A stretch of DNA of 64,000 bases from assembly GCF_009905725.1 (NCBI RefSeq), contig NZ_JAAAKV010000002.1:637597-701596 (forward strand). The letters are read 5' to 3'. The translations under genes and the position numbers were made by a program. Position 1 is the first letter of the stretch. Every line of letters begins with the position of its first letter. This DNA comes from Emticicia sp. CRIBPO. GTDB taxonomy: Bacteria; Bacteroidota; Bacteroidia; Cytophagales; Spirosomataceae. Below, in pieces: positions 1 to 8,129 of this stretch. Under the pieces are notes generated by a model. That model did no database searches. It worked only from the letters and a program-made list of their open reading frames with translations, and was not told the origin of the DNA.

Positions 1-366
1 AGTGCCTTCAACGGAATATACCTGGGTAAAAGTAACCACTTTGATACCCGATGACTTAAATTGTTCTTCAATTTCAGGCTTCAGAAACGACTGTCCTTTT
101 TCATCTTTTGTGCCGACCACCATGGTCGGTCTTAATGAAAGGGTAGCTTCTGCCCCGATATTGCGGTTGTGTCCTACTTTAGGTAATTTATTGACCGATG
201 CCGGATAATTCGAAGTAATGTCTGTGCCAACCATCAGGCTTTCCAGACCCAGTTCCACCATAATTTCAGAAACAGCACCGCTTAACGACACGACACGCTG
301 GCCCTGAGCCTTTCCGATCGTCTGAACTGAGGTTATCAACAATAGAACAAAAAGTATTTTTTTCAT
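1..366 (-). CDS. hmuT: HmuT-type haem ABC transporter binding protein (3' part outside window)
   Basis: Translating the minus strand from the ATG at 364-366 gives a signal peptide (MKKILFVLLLITSVQTIGKAQ) followed by RVVSLSGAVSEIMVELG, a VGTDITSNYP segment and LPKVGHNRNIGAEATLSLRP. This is the N-terminal half of a class III periplasmic binding protein of the haem/cobalamin type (HmuT/BtuF). About 122 codons are visible; the rest lies before base 1. It would bind haem in the periplasm and hand it to an ABC permease presumably encoded further along. It is the last visible gene of the minus-strand haem operon, 66 bases after the small CxxCxxC gene. The choice of haem rather than another ligand rests on the neighbours. 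Confidence 0.85.
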   Translation of the reverse strand, partial: MKKILFVLLLITSVQTIGKAQGQRVVSLSGAVSEIMVELGLESLMVGTDITSNYPASVNKLPKVGHNRNIGAEATLSLRPTMVVGTKDEKGQSFLKPEIEEQFKSSGIKVVTFTQVYSVEGT

Positions 367-432
367 TTTCAGAATCATTTCATCCCTTCGGGAATCAAAT
401 ATAATAATTAGTTTTATAAAATTTATTTAGTC

Positions 433-771
433 TTAATTTAAATTACGTTGTGACATTTCCAGTATCTGGTACTTGGCCATAGCCGCACTCAGCAAGACCT
501 GCAACTCGCCGAACTCTTTTTCTGTAAAGGTGAAATAGAGGTTTGGCACACTGGTATTGACAATAATTTTAGAGTAAAACGGGCACCTTTTAAAATACTC
601 CTCAGGCGAAGTCGCACTGATGTTTCTTTCCAGCACACTGAAATCATCATAACTGAAAAGCTGGAAAATAGGCCCAAACTCAAAAGAAATGCATTCTTTG
701 CATCCGCGGCAAACAGCCACCTGCCCGTTTTTGCTGGTCGCTAAATTTATAGGTCTTTCGTTTTTGTTCAT
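433..771 (-). CDS. Small CxxCxxC protein (DUF6686-like) of the haem operon
   Basis: A 112-residue protein without signal peptide or membrane segment. Near residues 21-27 it has a CRGCKEC (CxxCxxC) motif, then a second cysteine in FKRCPFY. The architecture resembles the Bacteroidota-specific DUF6686 family as I remember it; the name was not checked. It sits between the HmuY-type gene and hmuT on the same strand, with gaps of about 90 and 66 bases, so it is very probably co-transcribed. The cysteine cluster could hold a metal or an iron-sulfur centre, or serve redox or haem-related chemistry in the cytoplasm; no reaction can be assigned from sequence. Confidence 0.75.
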   Translation of the reverse strand: MNKNERPINLATSKNGQVAVCRGCKECISFEFGPIFQLFSYDDFSVLERNISATSPEEYFKRCPFYSKIIVNTSVPNLYFTFTEKEFGELQVLLSAAMAKYQILEMSQRNLN

Positions 772-862
772 GGTCTGCTGATTTAAGAAAATTGTGCGGA
801 TCTAGTGCCTGAAGAAGCCGGAACCCTCTGACCCCGGCAACTCTTTCAGGGCTTTATATTCG

Positions 863-2254
863 TTATCCTTTTTTTACAAGTTTATAAGTGATGGTCGGTT
901 TACCACGTTCTCCTCCGTCAGAGCTATGGAAGTTCACGAATTTCACTTTGTAGATGTTCCCGGCAGAATCCTTGATTACATAGAATCTGTCTGTTTTCAC
1001 ACCAATCGGTGTACCGCTTGTGATTCTCCAGTTGGAGCCGATCACAAACTTGCCTGCCACACCGCCGGCAAAAACGGTTGTCGCAATGTTAGATTCAGCG
1101 TAGTTGTCGTAAGTCACTGCAGAAGTCAATACTTCAGCTACCTGCGTGCCACCGTAGATATTGGTAAAAACAAGGTCTGAGAAATAATAAGGGATCAATT
1201 CAGCTCCGTTTGACGTCTTGTTAATAGAGCCTCCCCAGACAAAATCCCACGAAGTTTTGGCCGGTTCAACATCTACCGTTTTCTCTGTTTCTACTGAGAA
1301 GAAAGTAAAGTTGTTGGCAGGCACTTTGGTTATTGTAGCGGTCTTAAAGGTAGTTTCTGACAATTTAGCATATTGTAAAGTATAATTGCTTCCGTTTCTT
1401 AATACCCTCACTTTGACCAGGTCTTTGGCTGCTAGGCCTCCGCCTGTTCCTCTTCTTACGATGTAAACTTTGTTGTCAGCATCGGTAGCAGAAACGGGCT
1501 TGATGACAGTTTTAGTAAGGTCACCGTCGATATCATCTACCAAAGCCAGCTGACCTGCACCAAAGTTCAGTACCAGTCCTTTTCCTAGAGTATCTGCAGC
1601 AGTAACGGTATTGATATCAGATTTTGTAGTGGCGATGGCCGTGGTGGCAATGAAGTTGTTCAGAATGACATTGAAATCAGAACCTGTAGAGAATCCGAAG
1701 TCCCAGCTTCCGCGAACAGCTGCAGTCTGGGCGTTGTTACTCAAATCAACATACACCGCGTTCAATGCATTCGCTCCGCCGGTCCCGCCATTCAGCTGAA
1801 TAGTGGTTCCTTCCGAAACGATGGTTGAGAACTTAACTTTCAGGCTTGGCACTGTTCCGACCAACACCGGAGAATCCACAGACTGCACTGCAAAAGTCAC
1901 CGACTCTGTACCTTTAAGAAACACCCCGTCTTTTCTCGTCAATTTGAACGATCCTTCAGCAGAAGCCGCAGGAATGGTTAATGTGATAAGGTCAGAAGCC
2001 ACTTCGGGTGTTGTAGTCACTTCAGTACCGTAAGTCACACCATCAAAAGTCGGCTTGATCACTACTTTGGTAGCCACATCCACGGCTCTTGATAACTTCA
2101 ATTTAACAGTCAATTCTTTTTGTGAAGATTCCAGGCCTTGCTCGGCAGATTCAAATTGTAAAAGGTTATCCGGTAGCGGAGGATCTTTTTCTTCACAAGC
2201 AGAGAAGAGTGCAGTAAAAAGAAAAACCAGACTTACTTTAAAAAGATGTTTCAT
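863..2254 (-). CDS. HmuY-family lipoprotein with extra N-terminal beta domain
   Basis: A 463-residue lipoprotein: signal peptide and lipobox FSAC (Cys20) followed by EEKDPP. Residues about 30-150 form a beta-rich, Calx-beta-like region; the rest carries the HmuY hallmarks, including SWDFGFSTGSDFNVILNN and, near the C-terminus, FYVIKDSAGNIYKVKF. HmuY proteins are outer-surface haemophores that pass haem to a TonB receptor. Here the gene directly follows the receptor gene, with two bases between stop and start. At 463 residues it is about twice the length of classical HmuY. The mature chain has no methionine and only one histidine (in VNFHSSD), so the usual pair of haem ligands is absent. Ligand identity is therefore uncertain although family membership is clear. 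Confidence 0.85.
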   Translation of the reverse strand: MKHLFKVSLVFLFTALFSACEEKDPPLPDNLLQFESAEQGLESSQKELTVKLKLSRAVDVATKVVIKPTFDGVTYGTEVTTTPEVASDLITLTIPAASAEGSFKLTRKDGVFLKGTESVTFAVQSVDSPVLVGTVPSLKVKFSTIVSEGTTIQLNGGTGGANALNAVYVDLSNNAQTAAVRGSWDFGFSTGSDFNVILNNFIATTAIATTKSDINTVTAADTLGKGLVLNFGAGQLALVDDIDGDLTKTVIKPVSATDADNKVYIVRRGTGGGLAAKDLVKVRVLRNGSNYTLQYAKLSETTFKTATITKVPANNFTFFSVETEKTVDVEPAKTSWDFVWGGSINKTSNGAELIPYYFSDLVFTNIYGGTQVAEVLTSAVTYDNYAESNIATTVFAGGVAGKFVIGSNWRITSGTPIGVKTDRFYVIKDSAGNIYKVKFVNFHSSDGGERGKPTITYKLVKKG

Positions 2255-2256
2255 CG

Positions 2257-4542
2257 TTATTTATTTTTTTGTTTTGAACTGAAAGAATAATTTAAACCTA
2301 AGAAATACGAGCGTCCGTAACTGGTAGCCACCGGGCCACCTGTGCTATGAGCACCGCTTCCGCTTGTTGCAGTATTGTTGATTCTTGTGATATTGAATAT
2401 ATTTTTAACCCCGGCATTCACATTGAAAGCCTTGAAAGTTTTCAGCAAAGTGAAATCAGCCCAGCTGAAAGCCGAGATTTCGGTCAGCTTAAGGTCCGTT
2501 CCATCCATAAGGTAGCCAGGTCTTTTGCCGGTAAACTTGTAAAACAAGCCAGCTGTCAGGTTAACTTTTGGGATGGTATAGGAAACGTTCGCATTTACTT
2601 CCGGAGACCACAGGAAAGTAGCCAGGTTTTTGTCAGCATAATCCTGGTTATCGGTAAACGAATTATACCTTCCTATATGAGAGTATCCGATGGTTGATTC
2701 CAGGTTTTTAAAGTGTAACTGAGCCTCCAGCGTTCCCCCGGTAGTTTTAAACTTATCAATGTTGACCGTCATGCTAACACTCGGGTCTGAAGGGTCGATA
2801 CCGTAGCTGATCAGATCATTGAACTGGTTATAGAATGACCCCAGGGTAACTTTGGCAAGACCCTTCGGCTCTTTAGCCGTCCAAACCAGGTAACCATTAA
2901 AGCTATTCGAATACTCAGCCTTCAGGTTCGGATTGCCTTTAATAGAGTGGCTGGCATCAAAGAAATTAAAGTAAAGTTCTCTCAAAGCCGGAGACCTGAA
3001 TCCACGGGCATACGCCAGTCTCAAATCGAGTGCGGGAGTGATAATCAACTTGGTGTTGATCGAAGGAATCGCCGGAGGGGCATCGTAAACAGAGTTTCTG
3101 ATGAACCTCAGTCCCGGGCGAAGCGAAAGTCTTTTACCGGCATTGACAGAAGAAGAAACAAACAAAGCCAGGTCGGAAATAACCGGATTGCCCAGAATTC
3201 TTTGTCCGCCGGCCTGCTCCCTGTTAAAATCAATCCCCGGCTGTAATGAAACAGCATCTGATATTTTGTAATGTAAGGTACTTCTGATCATCTGGGCATC
3301 CAGGTCAGCGACATCCTGTTCTCCCTGACCCAGCGACAAGGTTCTGCTCCCTGTGGCAAGGTCCAGAATTGAAGTCTGCGTTCTGCGGGTGTAATTGGTA
3401 ATGGTGGCTACGGTCGTCCACTGAAAACGGTCATTGATTTTCCATTCAGACTGTGCCTGGTGCATCATTCTCCTCGTGATGTACTTCTGATCACGGGCTT
3501 TCTGTGTATTTGTGTTGACAAGACCTTCACTCAGGATGGTCTCACCAAGGGCATTATTCCTGTACCAGATGTTAAAATCCTTACGGGTGTATCCAAGTCT
3601 GATGGTTCCAAGCAGCTGATCTTTAGGCAGCCAGTCTTTTACCCTTGTGGTAGAATAACCCTGCCAGCCTCCGAAGTTATTCTGAGTACCCGAAGCTTCC
3701 ACCGACCAGCCTTTCCTCTGGTAGGCTAAACCTAAGTTCCTGTTGTGCACACCTTCCTCAGTCAGGCTGTATTCTTTTCCTACGGTTTCTTCCTGCAGTT
3801 TAAGATTAATCCTGAACTGCTGTATTTCCGGTTTTTTAGTGATGATATTGATCACGCCCGCCAGGGCATCAGAACCGTAATTGACTGACATAGGCCCTTC
3901 TACGATCTCAATTCTTTCGATAGCGTTGATGTCGATCTGGTTAAGACTTTCCCTCGTATCTCCCCGGTCCACCATCGGCACACCGTCAAGCAAAATCTTT
4001 ACGTTACGGCCCGTCATCCCCATCAGCTGGATGTCTGTCGTGCCTAAAGTATTATCGTTCGTAAACCTGATCCCCAGCTCATTATTCAGCAGCCCCAACA
4101 TATTGGTAGCCCCTCTTTGCTGAATCCTCTGCTGGTTAATGGTCCTGACCTGGAACACTGATTTCTTTAAAGATTGTGGTTCATATTGCCCGGTAACTAC
4201 CACCTCATCCAGGCTTTTCTGCGATGTCTTTAGCTGAACTAAAACCGTTTCCGGGTCACTTTTAGCCCTTGCTTTTAAGGTATAAGTTTCAAAACCGACC
4301 ATTGAAATTTCGAGAGTGTAGATACCTGAGGGAATATTCCTGAACCTGAAGTTACCATGCTCATCGGCAATGGTATTCTTGCTCAATTCCTTTAATTTAA
4401 CTGACGCAGAAGCAGCAGGGACCTGCTGATCAAGAAGTACTTTTCCAAGTATGGAAGCCGGTTCGGATTGTGCAAAATTCTCATGAAAAGAGCACAGCAA
4501 TACCAGCAGGATAAATCCGATATTTAGCCTTTTTAAGTTCAT
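2257..4542 (-). CDS. hmuR: TonB-dependent haem receptor (HmuR-like)
   Basis: A 761-residue outer-membrane receptor. After a signal peptide comes a CarboxypepD_reg-like domain (ILGKVLLDQQVPAASASVKL, about residues 30-115), then a plug domain (LDEVVVTGQYEP; GRNVKILLDGVPMVDRGD; INIITKK) and a beta-barrel. The barrel has FRSPALRELYFNF followed by DASHSIKGNPNL, matching the FRAP...His...NPNL signature of haem receptors. It would import haem across the outer membrane using TonB energy. I chose the ATG at 4542 because it starts a normal signal peptide (MNLKRLNIGFILLVLL); the longer reading frame to 4590 adds 16 unlikely residues. It is preceded by the Fur-family gene by about 60 bases and followed at once by the HmuY-type gene. 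Confidence 0.9.
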   Translation of the reverse strand: MNLKRLNIGFILLVLLCSFHENFAQSEPASILGKVLLDQQVPAASASVKLKELSKNTIADEHGNFRFRNIPSGIYTLEISMVGFETYTLKARAKSDPETVLVQLKTSQKSLDEVVVTGQYEPQSLKKSVFQVRTINQQRIQQRGATNMLGLLNNELGIRFTNDNTLGTTDIQLMGMTGRNVKILLDGVPMVDRGDTRESLNQIDINAIERIEIVEGPMSVNYGSDALAGVINIITKKPEIQQFRINLKLQEETVGKEYSLTEEGVHNRNLGLAYQRKGWSVEASGTQNNFGGWQGYSTTRVKDWLPKDQLLGTIRLGYTRKDFNIWYRNNALGETILSEGLVNTNTQKARDQKYITRRMMHQAQSEWKINDRFQWTTVATITNYTRRTQTSILDLATGSRTLSLGQGEQDVADLDAQMIRSTLHYKISDAVSLQPGIDFNREQAGGQRILGNPVISDLALFVSSSVNAGKRLSLRPGLRFIRNSVYDAPPAIPSINTKLIITPALDLRLAYARGFRSPALRELYFNFFDASHSIKGNPNLKAEYSNSFNGYLVWTAKEPKGLAKVTLGSFYNQFNDLISYGIDPSDPSVSMTVNIDKFKTTGGTLEAQLHFKNLESTIGYSHIGRYNSFTDNQDYADKNLATFLWSPEVNANVSYTIPKVNLTAGLFYKFTGKRPGYLMDGTDLKLTEISAFSWADFTLLKTFKAFNVNAGVKNIFNITRINNTATSGSGAHSTGGPVATSYGRSYFLGLNYSFSSKQKNK

Positions 4543-4602
4543 TTTTTTAGTAATTACCAATAATAAAACCGGAGACACCGGATAAAGCACTTTGGCTTTG
4601 TG

Positions 4603-5076
4603 TCAGTTCTGTTTAATTTTTTTATTCTCGCAGTTCTCTTTCCGGCACTTGCCGAAGAGCAATAAATCATGGGACTGAATCTCAAATTCCATGATGCTGC
4701 TTACCGTTTGCTGAATCTGCTGTAATCTGGGGTCGCAGAATTCACTTATTTTGTTACAATCAAGACAGATCAGGTGATCATGCTGTCTGAAGTTGCTTGC
4801 CTTTTCGTAACGTGTCTTGTTGGTTCCGAACTGGTTTCTTCTGATAAATCCGCTGTCGCTCAACAGGTCCAGAGTATTATATATAGTAGCCCGGCTGATC
4901 AGTTGATTCCTGTTCTGGAAATCCATATAGAGTTCCTCAGCGTCAAAATGGTCATTCCTTGAGTATATCTCCTCCAGAATCATGATCCTTTCGGTAGTTT
5001 TCCTAAGGTTATTCTCCTCAAGATAGATGGAGAACTGAGCTATAATCTTGATCAATTGAGGATTTTTCATCGTCAT
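4603..5076 (-). CDS. Fur-family metalloregulator
   Basis: A winged-helix regulator of about 157 residues from the start MTMKNP (5076; a second ATG two codons later is equally possible). It has the Fur DNA-binding pattern around LRKTTERIMILEEIYS and SRATIYNTLDLLSDSGFI, the HDHLICLDC metal segment with a CxxC-like pair, and a second cysteine pair (CRKENC) near the C-terminus that would hold structural zinc. It is the first gene of the haem operon, so it probably controls its own operon in response to iron, haem or peroxide. Which of these is sensed (Fur, PerR, Zur type) cannot be decided from the sequence alone. Confidence 0.9.
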   Translation of the reverse strand: MTMKNPQLIKIIAQFSIYLEENNLRKTTERIMILEEIYSRNDHFDAEELYMDFQNRNQLISRATIYNTLDLLSDSGFIRRNQFGTNKTRYEKASNFRQHDHLICLDCNKISEFCDPRLQQIQQTVSSIMEFEIQSHDLLLFGKCRKENCENKKIKQN

Positions 5077-5139
5077 TTCTTTATTTCCGTTACAAAGCAA
5101 AGTCTTATTTAGAATTTTTCCAAATAATTAGGATATTAT

Positions 5140-5155
5140 TTTTAATTAATCTAAA
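5140..5155. promoter_or_regulatory. Candidate DtxR/MntR-type operator upstream of the haem operon
   Basis: The 16 bases TTTTAATTAATCTAAA match the palindrome TTTAGACTAATCTAAA between the DtxR-family gene and the NRAMP gene (12570-12585) at 13 of 16 positions. A separate 9-base inverted repeat TTATTTAGA (5105-5113) / TCTAAATAA (5150-5158) surrounds the putative promoter of the Fur-family gene and uses the same TTTAGA half-site. This suggests metal-dependent control by the DtxR-family protein, by the Fur-family protein, or both. AT-richness makes chance matches likely, so this is tentative. Confidence 0.4.
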
Positions 5156-5158
5156 TAA

Positions 5159-5578
5159 AAAAGGATGAAGTGAGCGATTGAGAAGACAAAATGCGGAAGA
5201 TAAGTGAGGTTAAGCTGTCCTCTGAAAGCTTTTAGCTCTAAAAGTTGCAGGAAATCTATCATTCCTTCACTCCATTCTATCACCGAAGCACTCGATTATT
5301 CTATCATTGAGGCATTCTATCATTGTCCATTCCATCACTGAATCATTCATCATTAACGCTGTCCGGAAACGGAGCTTCATTGTCCATTTCCGAACAAAAA
5401 AATAGCGGCCAAAATACATAAAACACTCACAATGAACCACTTACAAAATTGGCATATTTTGTGTAATTTCAGAAAGTGAAAAAGCATACCTGTTAAAAAC
5501 ATTCCCACCCAACTTGCAGCAATAAATCTTAAACCTTAAACAAGCTAAAAGTCTGATGCTGATAGCTTACAACCAGTT
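5159..5578. other. Non-coding region with short degenerate repeats
   Basis: No credible gene. It contains an inverted repeat CTTTTAG-CT-CTAAAAG at 5229-5244 and, from 5254 to 5356, about six degenerate copies of ATTCTATCATTG at irregular spacing (14-24 bases). The final 60 bases lead into the permease gene. No clear TAnnTTTG promoter was found here. Confidence 0.5.
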
Positions 5579-7975
5579 ATGATACTCAATTATCTTAAAA
5601 TCGCCTGGAGGAATTTACTTAAAAACAAGGTTTATTCTTTCATCAATATCGGTGGCTTAGCCGTGGGAATCACCGTATTTTCTCTTATCTCACTCTATGT
5701 TTATGACGAACTGAGCTTTGAGAATCATCATAAAAAAGCGGATGATATCGTGAGGTTGGTCCATCATGCAGAATGGACGGAAGGCGAAGCTCACCATGCC
5801 GTCACTTCAGCGGCGTTTGCTCCGGCACTTAAGACCGAATTTCCTGAGATAAAAGAGGCGGTCAGAATTGTACCGGAGGGCGGTGGAGTCATCACTTTCG
5901 AAAACAAAACCATTAAAGCGGGAAATATCTTTTTCGCTGACAAAAATGCCTTTGATGTATTTACCTTCCCTTTTATAGCGGGTAATCCGAAAACTGCCCT
6001 TTCAGAACCCAATACGATCGTTATCACCGAATCACTGGCGAAAAAGATATTTGGTACAGCACAACAAGCCTTAAATCAAACCATAGATTTTGATAAAACA
6101 GTACTTAACAAAGTGACCGGGGTCATTGAAGACATCCCAGGCAACTCACATCTGCAGTTTGAAGGCCTGCGTTCATTGCCTGAGGGCTTCACGGGCGGCT
6201 GGCAGGATTCTAATCTTTATACCTACTTACTTCTTGACAACGGGGTAGATAAAAACAGGCTGGAGGCCAAGTTACCGCAGTTTGCACAAAAAACCATCCT
6301 GAAAGAAATGCCGGTGGTATCATACAAAATGGAGCTGCAACCTCTGCGTGACATTCACCTGCATTCCAATTTACAATATGAAATAAGTGCCAATAACTCC
6401 ATTAACCGCGTTTATCTGTTCATGGCACTGGCGGGTCTGATCCTGGTTATCGCCATGATCAATTACATGAACCTGGCCACCGCCAGAGCAGGCATGCGGA
6501 TCCGTGAAGTGGGCGTACGCAAGGCTGTTGGCTCCACCCAAGGCAGTCTGATCGGCCTGTTTATGGTTGAGGCCGTCACCTTCAGCATCATTGCTTCCTT
6601 TATTGCATCCCTTTTAATAAGCCTTTTGCTTCCGTTTTTCAACCAGCTGGCAGATAAATCTTTAACATTGAGCAGCATCGGTTTTTTCAAATCTGTTTCT
6701 GTATTAGCCCTTTTCAGCCTGGTCATCGGGTTTATGAGTGGCAGTTATCCGGCCTTGTTTCTTTCCCGTTTTAAAACCATCCTGGCATTAAAAGGCCTGA
6801 CAGGAAGTTTGAACCAAAGCATCATTTTCAGAAAATCACTGGTAGTATTTCAATTTGCAGCCACCATCATTCTCATTGCCGGAGCGTGGATTATTTACGA
6901 GCAATTGCAATTCTCGGAGAAGAAAGACCTTGGATTTAACAGGGAACAGGTGGTAACAGTCCATATTGACGACAGGAGTTTACGTTCAAAGATTGCATCC
7001 CTGAAAGACCAGCTGATGAAAAGCCCGCTGATAGAAGATGTGGCGGCGGCAGGCAACCCTATCGGCAATAATAACCTGGGACAGTCTTCCTACAATTTCG
7101 AAAAAGCTGATGGATCGATGGCTACGAACGGCAAAATAGTACAGGAACTGACTGTTAATCCTTCGTTCGTCCCAACGATGGACATAAAAATGAAACTAGG
7201 GAGTAATTTTTCGGAGAACAAACCGACTGAAGTCACCGATGCCGCACTTATCAACGAAACTTTGATGAAAGAGCTCGGTTTTTCAAATCCGCTGGGCAAA
7301 AGAATCCAGGTCAAAATTAATAATGAAGGGGTTGTAGCGGAAAGACAGATCATCGGTGTTTTTAAAGATTTCCACACTTATTCCCTGCAACATAAAGTAG
7401 AGCCGATGGTCATGGTGATGCGGGAAGAAGCTATGCAGTATGATAATCTCTATATTAAAATAAATTCAGCGAAAGCCAAAGAGGCATTGGTTCATATTGA
7501 AAAAACCTTCCGTGAATTTGACAAACTCAGTCCGATAGACATAAATTTCCTGAATCAGAATTTTGCCCGTCAGTATGAGTCCGAACAAAAACAAGGTGTC
7601 TTGTCCCTGACTTTTGCCATTGTCTCCGTTTTACTGGCTTGTCTTGGCCTGTTCGGTCTGGCGGCCTTCACGGCCCAGCAAAGGGTAAAAGAGATTGGTA
7701 TCAGGAAAATACTGGGGGCCAGCCTGGGTTCGATATTCTTTTTGCTGAACAAAGACTTTATAAAATTGGTGTTGATTTCGTCAGTGATAGCTATCCCGTC
7801 TGCTGTGTTTCTTATGAACAGCTGGCTGCAAAACTTTGCGTACAAAATTGACATCCAATGGTGGGTATTTGCCGGATCCGGTTTTATTTCCCTATTGATT
7901 GCCTTATTAACGGTGAGTTATCAGGCCATAAAGGCAGCTTTGATGAACCCGGTGAGGAGCTTAAAGAGCGAATAA
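5579..7975 (+). CDS. FtsX/MacB-family ABC transporter permease
   Basis: A 798-residue permease of the large Bacteroidota type with two FtsX units. It has an N-terminal membrane helix (NKVYSFINIGGLAVGITVFSLISLYVY), a periplasmic MacB_PCD-like domain, a cluster of three membrane helices (about residues 280-420, containing IREVGVRKAVGS), a second helix/periplasmic domain, and a C-terminal helix cluster containing VKEIGIRKILGAS. The repeated EVGVRKAVG / EIGIRKILG loops are the FtsX signature. No ATPase gene is adjacent, as is common for these orphan permeases. Such proteins act in lipoprotein or antimicrobial-peptide export and in envelope stress; the substrate is unknown. ATG at 5579. Confidence 0.9.
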   Translation: MILNYLKIAWRNLLKNKVYSFINIGGLAVGITVFSLISLYVYDELSFENHHKKADDIVRLVHHAEWTEGEAHHAVTSAAFAPALKTEFPEIKEAVRIVPEGGGVITFENKTIKAGNIFFADKNAFDVFTFPFIAGNPKTALSEPNTIVITESLAKKIFGTAQQALNQTIDFDKTVLNKVTGVIEDIPGNSHLQFEGLRSLPEGFTGGWQDSNLYTYLLLDNGVDKNRLEAKLPQFAQKTILKEMPVVSYKMELQPLRDIHLHSNLQYEISANNSINRVYLFMALAGLILVIAMINYMNLATARAGMRIREVGVRKAVGSTQGSLIGLFMVEAVTFSIIASFIASLLISLLLPFFNQLADKSLTLSSIGFFKSVSVLALFSLVIGFMSGSYPALFLSRFKTILALKGLTGSLNQSIIFRKSLVVFQFAATIILIAGAWIIYEQLQFSEKKDLGFNREQVVTVHIDDRSLRSKIASLKDQLMKSPLIEDVAAAGNPIGNNNLGQSSYNFEKADGSMATNGKIVQELTVNPSFVPTMDIKMKLGSNFSENKPTEVTDAALINETLMKELGFSNPLGKRIQVKINNEGVVAERQIIGVFKDFHTYSLQHKVEPMVMVMREEAMQYDNLYIKINSAKAKEALVHIEKTFREFDKLSPIDINFLNQNFARQYESEQKQGVLSLTFAIVSVLLACLGLFGLAAFTAQQRVKEIGIRKILGASLGSIFFLLNKDFIKLVLISSVIAIPSAVFLMNSWLQNFAYKIDIQWWVFAGSGFISLLIALLTVSYQAIKAALMNPVRSLKSE

Positions 7976-7976
7976 A

Positions 7977-8126
7977 GGGAGAACGGAAACTGAGCAGGCG
8001 GAATTGACTGGATGCTGAGAAGTTACCTGAAAACGCCTGCTCCGATAAACCCAAATCGGAATCAGACGAAAATGGAGAATACGAAAAACCAAACCCGTTT
8101 CTTCATTTTCCTTTCTGTGTTCTCCC
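7977..8126. other. Structured intergenic element (nested inverted repeats)
   Basis: The gap between the convergent permease and tgt stops is almost entirely occupied by nested complementary segments. Outer arms GGGAGAAC (7977-7984) and GTTCTCCC (8119-8126) enclose GAGCAGGCG (7992-8000) / CGCCTGCTC (8034-8042), CCGAT (8042-8046) / ATCGG (8055-8059), and a long stem 8068-8083 / 8096-8110 (GAAAATG, AGAA and ACG paired to CATTTTC, TTCT and CGT). One G-T wobble at 8075/8103 is compatible with a plus-strand RNA. It could be a structured 3' end, a small RNA or a miniature repeat. No known family was recognised. Confidence 0.5.
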
Positions 8127-8129
8127 GCC

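Noticed and set aside
2..208. 68-residue open frame on the plus strand at the window start
   Set aside because: It is antisense to the clear hmuT coding frame, which has a signal peptide and family motifs.
5254..5356. CRISPR array
   Set aside because: Copies are too short (about 12 bases), degenerate and irregularly spaced; no cas genes nearby.
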